The position numbers were made by a program, and so were the translations under genes. A DNA stretch of 64,000 nucleotides from Devosia sp. Root685 (GTDB taxonomy: Bacteria > Pseudomonadota > Alphaproteobacteria > Rhizobiales > Devosiaceae): NCBI RefSeq assembly GCF_001427875.1, contig NZ_LMHK01000001.1, positions 188,871 through 252,870 on the forward strand, in the 5' to 3' direction. A model generated the notes under the pieces. The model worked only from the letters and a program-made list of their open reading frames with translations. It was not told the DNA's origin and ran no database searches. Positions 1 to 8,367 of this stretch are shown one piece after another; within the stretch, counting starts at the first letter, position 1; each line of letters opens with the position of its first letter.

Positions 1-12
1 CCTACATCGGCG

Positions 13-400
<388 letters not shown>

Positions 401-588
401 TTAACCTCTTCATGGAGTTGACACAATTCCGCCTGCGCAGCGCCGCAAGCCTGACGGCTGGTTAATGTACATTGCGGCTACATTACGATAAGTTCATGAT
501 TTCATTGAGAGATTTTACAGCAACGCAATGTTGCGGCAATCCTGGGGTGGTTATGTTGTCTCGTCAACAACACACGGAGACACTCCAA

Positions 589-735
589 ATGAAGAAGATC
601 GTTGCTCTCGCTATCGCCTCGCTCATGGTTGCCGGCGTTGCCACCCCGTCCTTCGCCGCTTCGGCAGACCACTGCGCGTTCAAGGACAAGTCCCTCTGCG
701 TCACCGAATCGCTGGTTAGCGTCAACAACAGCTAA
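589..735 (+). CDS. small secreted Cys-loop peptide (paralogue 1)
   Basis: A 48-residue protein of unknown function. Residues 1-22 form a Sec signal peptide (MKK, a hydrophobic core, then a PSFAA cleavage region). The mature part is only about 25 residues and contains C-A-F-K-D-K-S-L-C followed by an ES motif, so a single disulfide loop is possible. The start at 589 is preferred over in-frame upstream codons because GGAG at 576-579 is a good ribosome binding site and the signal peptide begins there. The next gene (935) encodes a clear paralogue with the same Cys spacing. I recognise no named family. Confidence 0.72.
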   Translation: MKKIVALAIASLMVAGVATPSFAASADHCAFKDKSLCVTESLVSVNNS

Positions 736-934
736 GCGGCTCGGCCTCCGGGCCTCGTCATGAGACCCTCGGGCTCTCGCCTGAGTGTCTGGCACCATCC
801 GCCGACGGCTCAATCAGTGGTCAAACATGACTGCGTGATCTGAGCCGTCGCGGCTTATTTGGCCTTTTGCGGGAACGCTCAGGCAAGGTGGCACTACTAG
901 AAGCCACGGTATTTCGTATCTAGGAGATTTCTTG

Positions 935-1114
935 ATGAAAGCCATTTTTGCCAGCGTTGTCGCTGCCCTGCTCATTTCCGTGACCGCAGCGCCCAGCTTT
1001 GCCGCATCCACGACCGATCCCAACGATTGCGTGTTCAAGGATGTTTCGCTCTGCACGAACGAGAGCATCTCTCCGCTCGCCAATGACGCGCCTCCGGCGA
1101 TAATCTGGTCCTGA
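935..1114 (+). CDS. small secreted Cys-loop peptide (paralogue 2)
   Basis: A 59-residue protein of unknown function and a paralogue of the gene at 589. The signal peptide covers residues 1-24 (hydrophobic run, then PSFAAS). The mature part holds C-V-F-K-D-V-S-L-C and then NES. The C-terminal tail is longer and Pro-rich, ending IIWS. TAGGAG at 921-926 is well spaced from the ATG at 935; an adjoining TTG at 932 is less likely. An imperfect hairpin with a T-rich tail follows. Each gene has its own ribosome binding site, and about 200 nt separate them, so they may be transcribed separately. Confidence 0.72.
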   Translation: MKAIFASVVAALLISVTAAPSFAASTTDPNDCVFKDVSLCTNESISPLANDAPPAIIWS

Positions 1115-1149
1115 TGCTGCCCATTAGTGCGACTTTGCACTGAAGTTTG

Positions 1150-1186
1150 AGCCCTTGGACCGTCCGTCCTGGGGCTTTTCCTTTTT
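1150..1186 (+). terminator. probable rho-independent terminator
   Basis: An imperfect stem (AGCCCTTGGAC pairing with GTCCTGGGGCT) is followed by a T-rich tail (TTTTCCTTTTTC). It lies 36 nt after the second mini-peptide gene and before the polyamine operon. Confidence 0.6.
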
Positions 1187-1301
1187 CTGGCATAGGTGAT
1201 GCGCGACGCCACGCTCTTGCGCGCTCCCCCTCATGGCTTTAAGGCGAACCCTTCACTTTCCGCCGTAGACCGGCGGCACACGCTGTAGGAGTTCGAGCGC
1301 G

Positions 1302-2402
1302 ATGCCTCTGGCCACACCGTATTACCTGATCGACGAAACTGCGCTCGATCGGAATCTGGCTCGTATCGACCAGCTTCGGGCGCAGTCGGGCGCCAAATGC
1401 CTGCTAGCGCTAAAATGCTTTGCCACGTGGTCGGCCTTCGCGCAGATGGCCCCGCATATGGATGGCACCACCTCCTCGTCACTTAACGAGGTCAAACTCG
1501 GCCGCGAAAAATTCGGCGGCGAGACGCATGCCTATTCCGTCGCGTGGTCGGATGGCGAGATCGACGAAGCGATCGCCAATGCCGACAAGATCATCTTCAA
1601 CTCCGTTGGCCAGCTTGAGCGCTATGCGGCCAAGGCTACGCATCTGCCCATCGGGTTGCGGGTCAATCCCGGCGTTAGCCATTCCCATTTCGATCTGGCC
1701 GATCCCGCCCGCCCCTTCAGCCGCCTCGGCGAATGGGATCTGGCGCGCGTCGAAGCCGTCATGGATCGCGTCTCGGGCTTCATGCTGCATTGCAATTGCG
1801 AGAACGACTCGCTCGAAGCCCTTTCGGCATTGCTCGATCAGTTCGAAACCAAGCTTGGCCATCTGCTGGAGCGCCTCGATTGGGTCAGCCTCGGCGGCGG
1901 CATCCACTTCACCAAGCCGGGCTATCCCATCGATGGTCTTGCCGCGCGCCTAAAAGCCTTTGCTGAGCGCTTTGGCGTGCAGGTTTATCTTGAACCTGGC
2001 GATACCGCGGTTACCGACACGACCACGCTCGAAGTCAGCGTTCTCGACATCGTTGAAAACGGCAAAGCCGTTGCCATCGTGGACAGCGCCGTCGAAGCGC
2101 ATATGCTCGATCTTCTGGTCTACCGCCAAAGCGCGGCCGTAGCGCCGAACGCCGGCCCGCATCGCTATTTCATCGCCGGCAAATCGTGCCTCGCGGGCGA
2201 TGTGTTCGGGGAATTCGACTTTCCAGCGCCTTTGGGCGTTGGAAGTCGCATATCGCTGCTCAATGCGGGCGGCTATACGATGGTGAAGAAGAACTGGTTC
2301 AACGGCGTCGCCATGCCCGGTATCGCCATCCGTCGAAAAAGCGGTGAAATCGAACTCGTGCGCGCGTTCGATTACGCCGATTACGTCTCCAGCCTCTCCT
2401 GA
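1302..2402 (+). CDS. nspC: carboxynorspermidine/carboxyspermidine decarboxylase
   Basis: A PLP-dependent, alanine-racemase-fold decarboxylase that removes CO2 from carboxynorspermidine or carboxyspermidine to give norspermidine or spermidine. The protein has 366 residues, normal for the family. The likely PLP lysine is K38 in LALKCFATWS. The glycine-rich SLGGGIHF phosphate-binding loop and the GKSCLAGD region with the cross-subunit catalytic Cys are present. GGAG at 1288-1291 supports the ATG at 1302. The companion synthase follows 45 nt downstream, so the pair encodes the alternative two-step spermidine route. The true substrate (nor- or spermidine series) cannot be told from sequence. Confidence 0.92.
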   Translation: MPLATPYYLIDETALDRNLARIDQLRAQSGAKCLLALKCFATWSAFAQMAPHMDGTTSSSLNEVKLGREKFGGETHAYSVAWSDGEIDEAIANADKIIFNSVGQLERYAAKATHLPIGLRVNPGVSHSHFDLADPARPFSRLGEWDLARVEAVMDRVSGFMLHCNCENDSLEALSALLDQFETKLGHLLERLDWVSLGGGIHFTKPGYPIDGLAARLKAFAERFGVQVYLEPGDTAVTDTTTLEVSVLDIVENGKAVAIVDSAVEAHMLDLLVYRQSAAVAPNAGPHRYFIAGKSCLAGDVFGEFDFPAPLGVGSRISLLNAGGYTMVKKNWFNGVAMPGIAIRRKSGEIELVRAFDYADYVSSLS

Positions 2403-2447
2403 TCCCGGCTGGGCAATGTCCACCACCAAGAAGGTGTTTCGTGCCAA

Positions 2448-3728
2448 TTGAAAAAGAACATTCTGATCATCGGTGCCGGAGGTGTCGCGCAGGTCGCAGC
2501 TGCTAAGGCTGCCATGCACAATGATGTCCTCGGTGACATCAACATCGCTTCCCGCACCGTCGAAAAATGCGAATCCATCATCGCCGGCATTCTTGAGCGC
2601 AAAGTGCTCAAGCGGCCTGGGCTCATCGCCGCTCATCGGCTCGACGCCATGGATGTCGAAGCCACAAAAACCCTGATCCGGCGCACCAAGAGCCAGATCG
2701 TCCTCAATGCCGGTTCGGCCTTTCTCAACATGTCGGTGCTGCGCGCCTGCATCGAGACCGGCGCTGCCTATATCGACACCGCCATCCACGAAGACCCGTC
2801 CAAGGTCTGCGAGCAGCCGCCTTGGTATGGCAATTACGAGTGGAAGCATCGCGAGGAATGCGAGCGCAAGGGCATCACGGCCGTTCTCGGTGCCGGCTTC
2901 GATCCGGGCGTCGTCAATGCCTATGCGGCTCTGGCATCCCAGCATTATTTCGACCGGATCGATTCCATCGACATCATCGATGTGAACGCGGGCAGCCATG
3001 GCCGCTATTTCGCGACCAATTTCGATCCCGAGATCAATTTCCGCGAATTCACCGGCACGGTCTGGAGCTGGCAGAACAGCCAGTGGACCGCCAACGAAAT
3101 GTTCGAGGTCAGCCGCACCGACGATCTGCCGGTCGTTGGTTCGCACAAGACCTATCTCACCGGCCATGACGAGGTGCATTCGCTCTCGGCCAATCTCGGC
3201 GTGCCCGATATCCGCTTCTGGATGGGCTTTGGCGAGCACTACATCAATGTGTTCACCGTGCTCAAAAATCTCGGCCTCCTCTCCGAAAAGCCGGTTCTCA
3301 CTGCCGAAGGGCAGGAGGTCGTGCCGCTAAAAGTCGTGAAGGCCGTGCTGCCGGACCCGGCATCGTTGGCACCTGACTATGCGGGAAAAACCTTCATCGG
3401 TAATCTGATCAAGGGCATGCGCAACGGCGCCGAGGCCGAGATGTTGATCTACAACATCTGCGACCACGAAGAGACCTTTGCCGAAACCGGCAGCCAGGCG
3501 ATTTCCTATACGGCGGGCGTGCCTGCCGTGGCGGCGGCCATGCTGATCGCTAGGGGTGAGTGGGATTGCCACCACATGGCCAATATCGAGGAACTGCCGC
3601 CGGTGCCGTTCCTCGGGCTTCTCGAAGGCATGGGCCTGCCGACGCGCCTCCGCGACGCCCAGGGCGATCGCAGTTTTGCGGGCGAGAAGCTGCCGGAACA
3701 GAAGAAAGCACGCCTCGGGGCATCCTGA
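2448..3728 (+). CDS. carboxynorspermidine/carboxyspermidine synthase (saccharopine dehydrogenase family)
   Basis: A reductase that condenses aspartate semialdehyde with diaminopropane or putrescine using NADPH, making the substrate of the decarboxylase upstream. It has 426 residues. The Rossmann motif IIGAGGVAQVAAAKA is at residues 6-20, and the saccharopine-dehydrogenase signature around residues 140-150 reads VLGAGFDPGVVNAYA. The frame opens with TTG at 2448 and continues KKNILIIGAGG with no better in-frame start; AAGAAGG is about 13 nt upstream, rather far. It is the second gene of a two-gene operon and ends before a large inverted repeat. Confidence 0.9.
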   Translation: MKKNILIIGAGGVAQVAAAKAAMHNDVLGDINIASRTVEKCESIIAGILERKVLKRPGLIAAHRLDAMDVEATKTLIRRTKSQIVLNAGSAFLNMSVLRACIETGAAYIDTAIHEDPSKVCEQPPWYGNYEWKHREECERKGITAVLGAGFDPGVVNAYAALASQHYFDRIDSIDIIDVNAGSHGRYFATNFDPEINFREFTGTVWSWQNSQWTANEMFEVSRTDDLPVVGSHKTYLTGHDEVHSLSANLGVPDIRFWMGFGEHYINVFTVLKNLGLLSEKPVLTAEGQEVVPLKVVKAVLPDPASLAPDYAGKTFIGNLIKGMRNGAEAEMLIYNICDHEETFAETGSQAISYTAGVPAVAAAMLIARGEWDCHHMANIEELPPVPFLGLLEGMGLPTRLRDAQGDRSFAGEKLPEQKKARLGAS

Positions 3729-3734
3729 GGCAAC

Positions 3735-3800
3735 GACGGCGTCTGCCGTCGCCCCCTCCCATCCTCCCCCATCAAGGGGGAGGATGGGAGGGGGTGGGGC
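3735..3800. repeat. palindromic repeat, family A (CCCTCC/GGGAGG), probable bidirectional terminator
   Basis: A small hairpin (GACGGC-GTCT-GCCGTC, 3735-3750) is followed by 19-bp perfect arms (3752-3770 and 3776-3794) around a 5-nt loop. It lies between the convergent polyamine operon and the receiver-kinase gene, so it probably ends both transcripts. The same arm sequence recurs near 23.4, 24.4, 30.0 and 62.5 kb. Confidence 0.85.
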
Positions 3801-3818
3801 CACGAACACAGCTGCCAT

Positions 3819-4853
3819 CTAAGCGCTGAACGTCACCCGCACGCGCGTTCCTGCACCCTCGGCCTCGTAGCTCACATTTGCCCCGAGCGAGTGCGCCATT
3901 GCCTTGACGATGCGACTGCCAAGGCCGGTGCCCTGTGGCTTGCCTGTGCCGCCCCAGCCGATGCCATCGTCCTCGACCCGCAGCTCCAGCTGATCATCGC
4001 GCCGGGCAAGGAAGATGCGGACCTCGCCGGCTTCGCGGCCGGTGTAGGCATATTTGAGGGCGTTGGTCACAAGCTCGATCAGCATGACGCCGAGCGAAGC
4101 CACTTTTTCGGTCGCGAGCTGCAGGGGCTCAACGCTCACCTTGAGGCTCGCCGTCTGACCTTCGAGTTGCACCGATGTTTCGAGTTCGCCCACTAGCGAA
4201 CTGATATAGTCGGCGACCTGAACCGAGCGGACATCTTCCGACGTGTAGAGGTGGCGATGGACGCCGGCGATGGCGTGAATGCGCGCCTGCGTTTCCGCCA
4301 GCGCACTTTTGGCTTCGGCGTCGGTCACGGCATTGGCCTGCAAGCCGACCAGTGCCGCCACCATGGCCAGCGAATTGGCGACACGGTGATTGACTTCGCC
4401 CAGCAGCATTTCGGCGCGTTCTCGCGCCTCCAGCGTTTCGCGCTCGGCCTTGGTCTTGGCGCGGTTGAGGCGCACTCGCTCGATGGCATGCTCGATTGCG
4501 GTCAGGAGCAGTTCCATGAACTCCTCGGACAGCGTCTTGGGCACATAGTCGGTGGCGCCGGCCTTCAGCGCCGACACGGCCACGGCCGTTTCGGCCGAGC
4601 CTGTCACATAGACGACTGTCGGCTTTTCCTCGAATTCGCTGAGAGCTTCGAGCACATCGAGACCCGTGCCGGTCGGCAGATAGTGGTCGAGCACCACCAC
4701 ATCGATGCCGCCCTTGCGGATCAGCTCAAGCCCTTCTTCGCCGCTATTGACGTGATCATAGAGATAGCCACGGCGCAGCATGGCTTTCTCGACCAGGCGC
4801 GCAAGGCCCGGGTCATCGTCAATGTAGAGCACATGCGGCGTGCGATTGGGCAT
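3819..4853 (-). CDS. receiver-HisKA_2 histidine kinase
   Basis: A soluble two-component protein of 344 residues. Residues 6-115 are a receiver domain with the acidic cluster DDD at 12-14, the phospho-acceptor D56, T84 and K106. A helical linker leads to a HisKA_2-type dimerisation domain (GEVNHRVANSL, phospho-His H156) and an HATPase_c domain (MLIELVTNALKYAY; VEDDGIGWGG). There is no membrane segment, so it is cytoplasmic and takes its input through the receiver. It is the last gene of a minus-strand operon, 4 nt after the stand-alone receiver, and may integrate the output of the two upstream genes. The receiver-before-kinase order is uncommon. No output domain is present. Confidence 0.9.
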   Translation of the reverse strand: MPNRTPHVLYIDDDPGLARLVEKAMLRRGYLYDHVNSGEEGLELIRKGGIDVVVLDHYLPTGTGLDVLEALSEFEEKPTVVYVTGSAETAVAVSALKAGATDYVPKTLSEEFMELLLTAIEHAIERVRLNRAKTKAERETLEARERAEMLLGEVNHRVANSLAMVAALVGLQANAVTDAEAKSALAETQARIHAIAGVHRHLYTSEDVRSVQVADYISSLVGELETSVQLEGQTASLKVSVEPLQLATEKVASLGVMLIELVTNALKYAYTGREAGEVRIFLARRDDQLELRVEDDGIGWGGTGKPQGTGLGSRIVKAMAHSLGANVSYEAEGAGTRVRVTFSA

Positions 4854-4857
4854 GGTT

Positions 4858-5301
4858 TTAGTCGGCCTCAGGGATCTGCATGACGGAGAAGAACAGGCCT
4901 AACTGCTTAATGGCGTTGGCGAATCCCTCATAATCAACGGGTTTGGTGATATAGACGTTCGCGCCCAGATCATAGCAGCGCTGGATTTCGCGCTGATCGT
5001 CCGTGGTCGTCAGCACGACAACCGGCGAGCGCTTGGTGTGGTCGTTGCCCTTGACCTTTTCGAGGATGTCGATGCCCGTCATGTCGGGCAGGTTGAGGTC
5101 GAGCAGCACCAGCAATTGCCGGCCCTTGTTGACCGCACCCGTTCCGTCTGGTCCCAATAGATAGGCGAGGGCCTCCGTGCCATTGGTAAAGGGCACGATC
5201 TGGTTGGCGACGCCGGCGCGCCGGATATTCTTTTCGATGAGGCGGGCATGGCCCTCATCGTCCTCGATCATGATGATGGTTACAGGCCGCGCGTCGTTCA
5301 T
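4858..5301 (-). CDS. stand-alone response regulator, Rcp1-like
   Basis: A single receiver domain of 147 residues. The acidic pair E13/D14/D15, phospho-acceptor D68 (LLDLNLPDMTG), T98-T100 and K120 are all present. The extended loop after helix 2 (LLGPDGTGAVNKG) is typical of the Rcp1 type that partners phytochrome-like and related kinases. There is no DNA-binding domain, so the output must be by phosphotransfer or protein contact. Its start overlaps the kinase stop by 4 bp, showing tight coupling with the CHASE3 kinase. Confidence 0.92.
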   Translation of the reverse strand: MNDARPVTIIMIEDDEGHARLIEKNIRRAGVANQIVPFTNGTEALAYLLGPDGTGAVNKGRQLLVLLDLNLPDMTGIDILEKVKGNDHTKRSPVVVLTTTDDQREIQRCYDLGANVYITKPVDYEGFANAIKQLGLFFSVMQIPEAD

Positions 5302-6791
5302 TGGCTGGAAGTCCCCAGATGGCTGCGCAGGTCGCGCGGCAGATTGATGATGAAAGTGGTGCCTTGGCCGAACGTCGAACGCAGTGTCACGTCGCCGCCA
5401 AGGCTTCTGATCATGGTGCGCACATGGGCAAGGCCAATGCCCTCGCCGGGCTGGCTTTGCTTGCCCGAGCGGCGGAAGAGTTCGAAGACGCGCTCGTGAT
5501 CGGTGTCGGCAATGCCGCGGCCATTGTCCTCGACCTCGATCTCGACCCGATTGCCCGGCGCGTGCTTGGCGCGGATGGCCACCTTGAGCGCGCGGTCGGG
5601 CTCCTGATACTTGATTGCATTGTCGAGGAGGTTGCCAAGGACCTGCTCGATCGACAGCCGGTCCGTCACCAGCTTGCCGACGCGCACATCGGTCTCGATC
5701 AGCCCGCCATTGTCGGCCAATTGGTGATGCACCGCCGCGGACGATGTCTCGGCCACTTCGCGTATATCAACAAGCTCTGGCTTGAGTTGCCGCCGGCCTT
5801 CGCGTGAAATCTTCAGGATGGCGTTGATAAGGCCATCCATTTTGCGGGTCGCAGCGCGGATAAAGGAAATGGCCTCCGGCAGATCTTCAGTCGCCGCCTC
5901 GCGTGCCTCGACGAAAAAGGGATCCTCTTCAGCCGGCTTGCTCTCCATATAGCTGCGCAACACCGAGATGCTGGTTTCGAGTTCGCTGGTAAAACCCATG
6001 ATATTGACGAGCGGCGCGCGCAGGTCATGCGTCACGATATAGGCGAAACGCTGGATTTCCTCATTGGCCTTGCCGAGGTCGGCCGTGCGTTCGCGCACCC
6101 GCTCTTCCAGCCCGGAATTGGCCTCCTCGACCTCGCGGCGGGCAAGGCCAAGTTCCCTCGTGTAGGAGAACACGGCCCACATCGCGCCTGAAACCACCGC
6201 CAGAATCACAAGCCCACCGATGATCGAAATCCAGCGCAGCGCGTTCAGAGTGCCGCGCTGATTGGCAACGCCATCGGTGAGACGAAGATCGACCGCTTCG
6301 ACCAGGCCATCGATAAAGGCCCGGACACGATCCATGGCCTGTTTGCCCTCATTGGTATTGATAAGGGAAATGGCGGCCTCGCGATTGCCCGAGCGCACCT
6401 CGCTGATCGTCCGGTTCATCTCGTCGATCTTGAAGGCAATGTCCGCCTTGAGGGTTTTGAGCGGCTCCTGCGCTTCAGGGTAGGGGCCAAGAATTTCGCC
6501 CAGGCGAACGATCTGCTCGTCCACGAGGGGCAGGGCGCTGGTGTAGGGCTCGAGATAGGCCGGATCGAGGGTGATGATGAAGCCGCGCTGTCCGGTCTCG
6601 AGGTCCTGAAGCTGCGAGCGCAGATCAACGGCCACGCGCCGGGCGATACGGGCCTCGATAACCTCGTCGAAATAGCCCTGCGAGCGCTCCACCAGCCAGA
6701 TATTGGCCCCGATAATCCCCAGCAGTGCGAGCAGTCCGACCAGCAGGAGCAAGGCTGTCGAGCGGACGAATGACTTACTGGTTATCGGCAT
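5298..6791 (-). CDS. CHASE3-domain sensor histidine kinase
   Basis: An inner-membrane sensor kinase of 497 residues from the ATG at 6791; in-frame ATG 6821 and TTG 6845 are alternative starts. Order: TM1 (about 9-31), periplasmic CHASE3 domain (about 35-175, with QRGFIITLDPAYL), TM2 (about 187-209), a short coiled coil, HisKA (AYIVTHDLRAPL, H255), and HATPase_c (LLDNAIKY; EDNGRGIADTD; G-rich box GEGIGLAHV). There is no PAS domain. CHASE3 ligands are unknown. It heads the three-gene operon and diverges from rsmH across a gap of about 190 nt. Confidence 0.92.
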   Translation of the reverse strand: MPITSKSFVRSTALLLLVGLLALLGIIGANIWLVERSQGYFDEVIEARIARRVAVDLRSQLQDLETGQRGFIITLDPAYLEPYTSALPLVDEQIVRLGEILGPYPEAQEPLKTLKADIAFKIDEMNRTISEVRSGNREAAISLINTNEGKQAMDRVRAFIDGLVEAVDLRLTDGVANQRGTLNALRWISIIGGLVILAVVSGAMWAVFSYTRELGLARREVEEANSGLEERVRERTADLGKANEEIQRFAYIVTHDLRAPLVNIMGFTSELETSISVLRSYMESKPAEEDPFFVEAREAATEDLPEAISFIRAATRKMDGLINAILKISREGRRQLKPELVDIREVAETSSAAVHHQLADNGGLIETDVRVGKLVTDRLSIEQVLGNLLDNAIKYQEPDRALKVAIRAKHAPGNRVEIEVEDNGRGIADTDHERVFELFRRSGKQSQPGEGIGLAHVRTMIRSLGGDVTLRSTFGQGTTFIINLPRDLRSHLGTSSQ

Positions 6792-6985
6792 GAAGGGTTC
6801 CGTTGGAAAGTCCCCTTTCATGGCCTGAATGAGTCGTGGCCGCAATAATATAGATTAATTCTGCTGCGGATTTGATCCGGGGCAACGGGGCGGCGAATGG
6901 GAAACAGAATCTTAAGCGTCCACATGCAAATGTCGGAAATGGTCTGTGCTCGATTGCTGCGGCCCGAATTGGAGTTTTGGTCAGT

Positions 6986-7987
6986 ATGGGCAAGCGGCAC
7001 CTGCCCGAATCCCCGGTGGTGAATGCACCCCACGTCCCCGTCCTTCTGGATGAGGTTGTGGCTGCATTTGCACCGCTTGCTGGCAGGCGTGTCGTCGATG
7101 GCACTTTTGGCGCGGGCGGTTATTCGCGCGCCTTGCTCGAAGCCGGCGCCGACGTTGTCGCCATCGATCGCGATCCCAATGTGAAGCCCCATGCCGATCG
7201 ACTCGCTACCGATTTTCCGGGGCGCTTCCATTTCGTTCCCGGCACCTTTTCCGAACTCGACGTGCTCGCTGCGCCCTTTGCGCCCATTCATGGCGTGGTG
7301 CTCGACATTGGTGTCAGTTCCATGCAGCTCGATGAGAGCGAGCGCGGCTTTTCCTTTATGCGCGAGGGGCCGCTCGATATGCGCATGAGTCAGTCCGGTG
7401 AAAGCGCTGCCGATCTCGTCAACAATCTCGAACAGGATGCGCTGGCCAATCTGCTCTTTGCCTTTGGTGAAGAGCGCAAGTCGCGCCGCATCGCCCAGTT
7501 CATCGTCGCTGCCCGCGAAACCGCGGACATTACCACCACGCTCGAATTGGCGCGGATCATCGAAAAGGCCATCGGCCGCAAGCCGGGCGATGCCCATCCC
7601 GCCACGCGCTCCTTTCAGGCGCTGCGCATTGCGGTGAACGGCGAATTCGACCAGCTCGTCGAAGGACTTTTTGCAGCCGAGCGTCTCCTCGCCGAGGGCG
7701 GTGTTCTCGCCGTTGTCAGCTTCCATTCGCTTGAAGACCGCATCGTCAAACGCTTCTTTGATCCCGATAAGGGCGGCCCCGCCCAGTCGCGCCACCTGCC
7801 GCAGGTCAAGCTCGATCCGCGGCGTTGGGATCCCGTCGCCAAGGCAACCAAGCCCGGCAAGGCCGAGTTGGACCGCAATCCGCGCTCGCGTTCGTCCGTA
7901 CTGCGCAGTGCCATTCGGACCGATATTGATGCGCGCGCCGTCTCGCATGATCAACTCGGCGTGCCCGTCGTCAGAGGTACTGCATGA
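6986..7987 (+). CDS. rsmH: 16S rRNA m4C1402 methyltransferase RsmH (MraW)
   Basis: An SAM-dependent methyltransferase for N4 of C1402 in 16S rRNA, and the usual first or second gene of the dcw cluster. It has 333 residues from the ATG at 6986. The frame is open further upstream, but family members begin near HVPVLLDEV and GGAG at 6971-6974 supports this start. Motifs: DGTFGAGGYSRALL (SAM loop), DIGVSSMQLDESERGFSF, and a C-terminal VSFHSLEDRIVKRFF. It overlaps ftsL by 4 bp. No mraZ lies upstream. Confidence 0.96.
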   Translation: MGKRHLPESPVVNAPHVPVLLDEVVAAFAPLAGRRVVDGTFGAGGYSRALLEAGADVVAIDRDPNVKPHADRLATDFPGRFHFVPGTFSELDVLAAPFAPIHGVVLDIGVSSMQLDESERGFSFMREGPLDMRMSQSGESAADLVNNLEQDALANLLFAFGEERKSRRIAQFIVAARETADITTTLELARIIEKAIGRKPGDAHPATRSFQALRIAVNGEFDQLVEGLFAAERLLAEGGVLAVVSFHSLEDRIVKRFFDPDKGGPAQSRHLPQVKLDPRRWDPVAKATKPGKAELDRNPRSRSSVLRSAIRTDIDARAVSHDQLGVPVVRGTA

Positions 7988-8367
7988 TCCGGCAGCTCAA
8001 TATATTCCTGATCTGCACCAGCATCGTCATGCTGGTCGGCGTCTATATGCTGAAATTTTCCATCGAAGGCACTGCTGCCGAGCGCACCCAGTTGCAGATC
8101 CATATTTCCGAGCAGGAAGACGATCTGACCACGCTCAAGGCCGATTGGGCTGTGCTCAATCAGCCCGCCTATGTCGAGCCGATCGTGCGCCGTCATGAAG
8201 CGGAACTCGGCGTCAGCCAGGTGCAGCAGAAGCAGTTCGGTTCTTTTGCCGACCTGCCGATGCGCCCGGCCAAGCCCGATTCGGCGGCTATGGATGCGCT
8301 TTTCCTCGCTATTGATGCGGGCATCGACCCCATCGATGCCATTCTCGAACTGGAGGGGATCGAATGA
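7984..8367 (+). CDS. ftsL: cell division protein FtsL
   Basis: A small bitopic divisome protein that forms the FtsQLB complex in the inner membrane. It has 127 residues: a short cytoplasmic start, one TM helix (about 5-24, IFLICTSIVMLVGVYMLKF), then a periplasmic coiled coil (about 30-75). The C-terminal acidic tail is typical of alphaproteobacterial FtsL. The call rests on size, topology and position between rsmH and ftsI, with 4-bp overlaps on both sides. Confidence 0.88.
   Translation: MIRQLNIFLICTSIVMLVGVYMLKFSIEGTAAERTQLQIHISEQEDDLTTLKADWAVLNQPAYVEPIVRRHEAELGVSQVQQKQFGSFADLPMRPAKPDSAAMDALFLAIDAGIDPIDAILELEGIE

Noticed and set aside
418..446. Promoter starting with TTGACA at 418 upstream of the first mini-peptide
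   Set aside because: No convincing -10 hexamer lies 16-18 nt downstream.
872..900. EcfG-type (GGAAC-N16-CGTT) promoter upstream of the second mini-peptide
   Set aside because: GGAAC is present at 872-876 but there is no CGTT at the required spacing.
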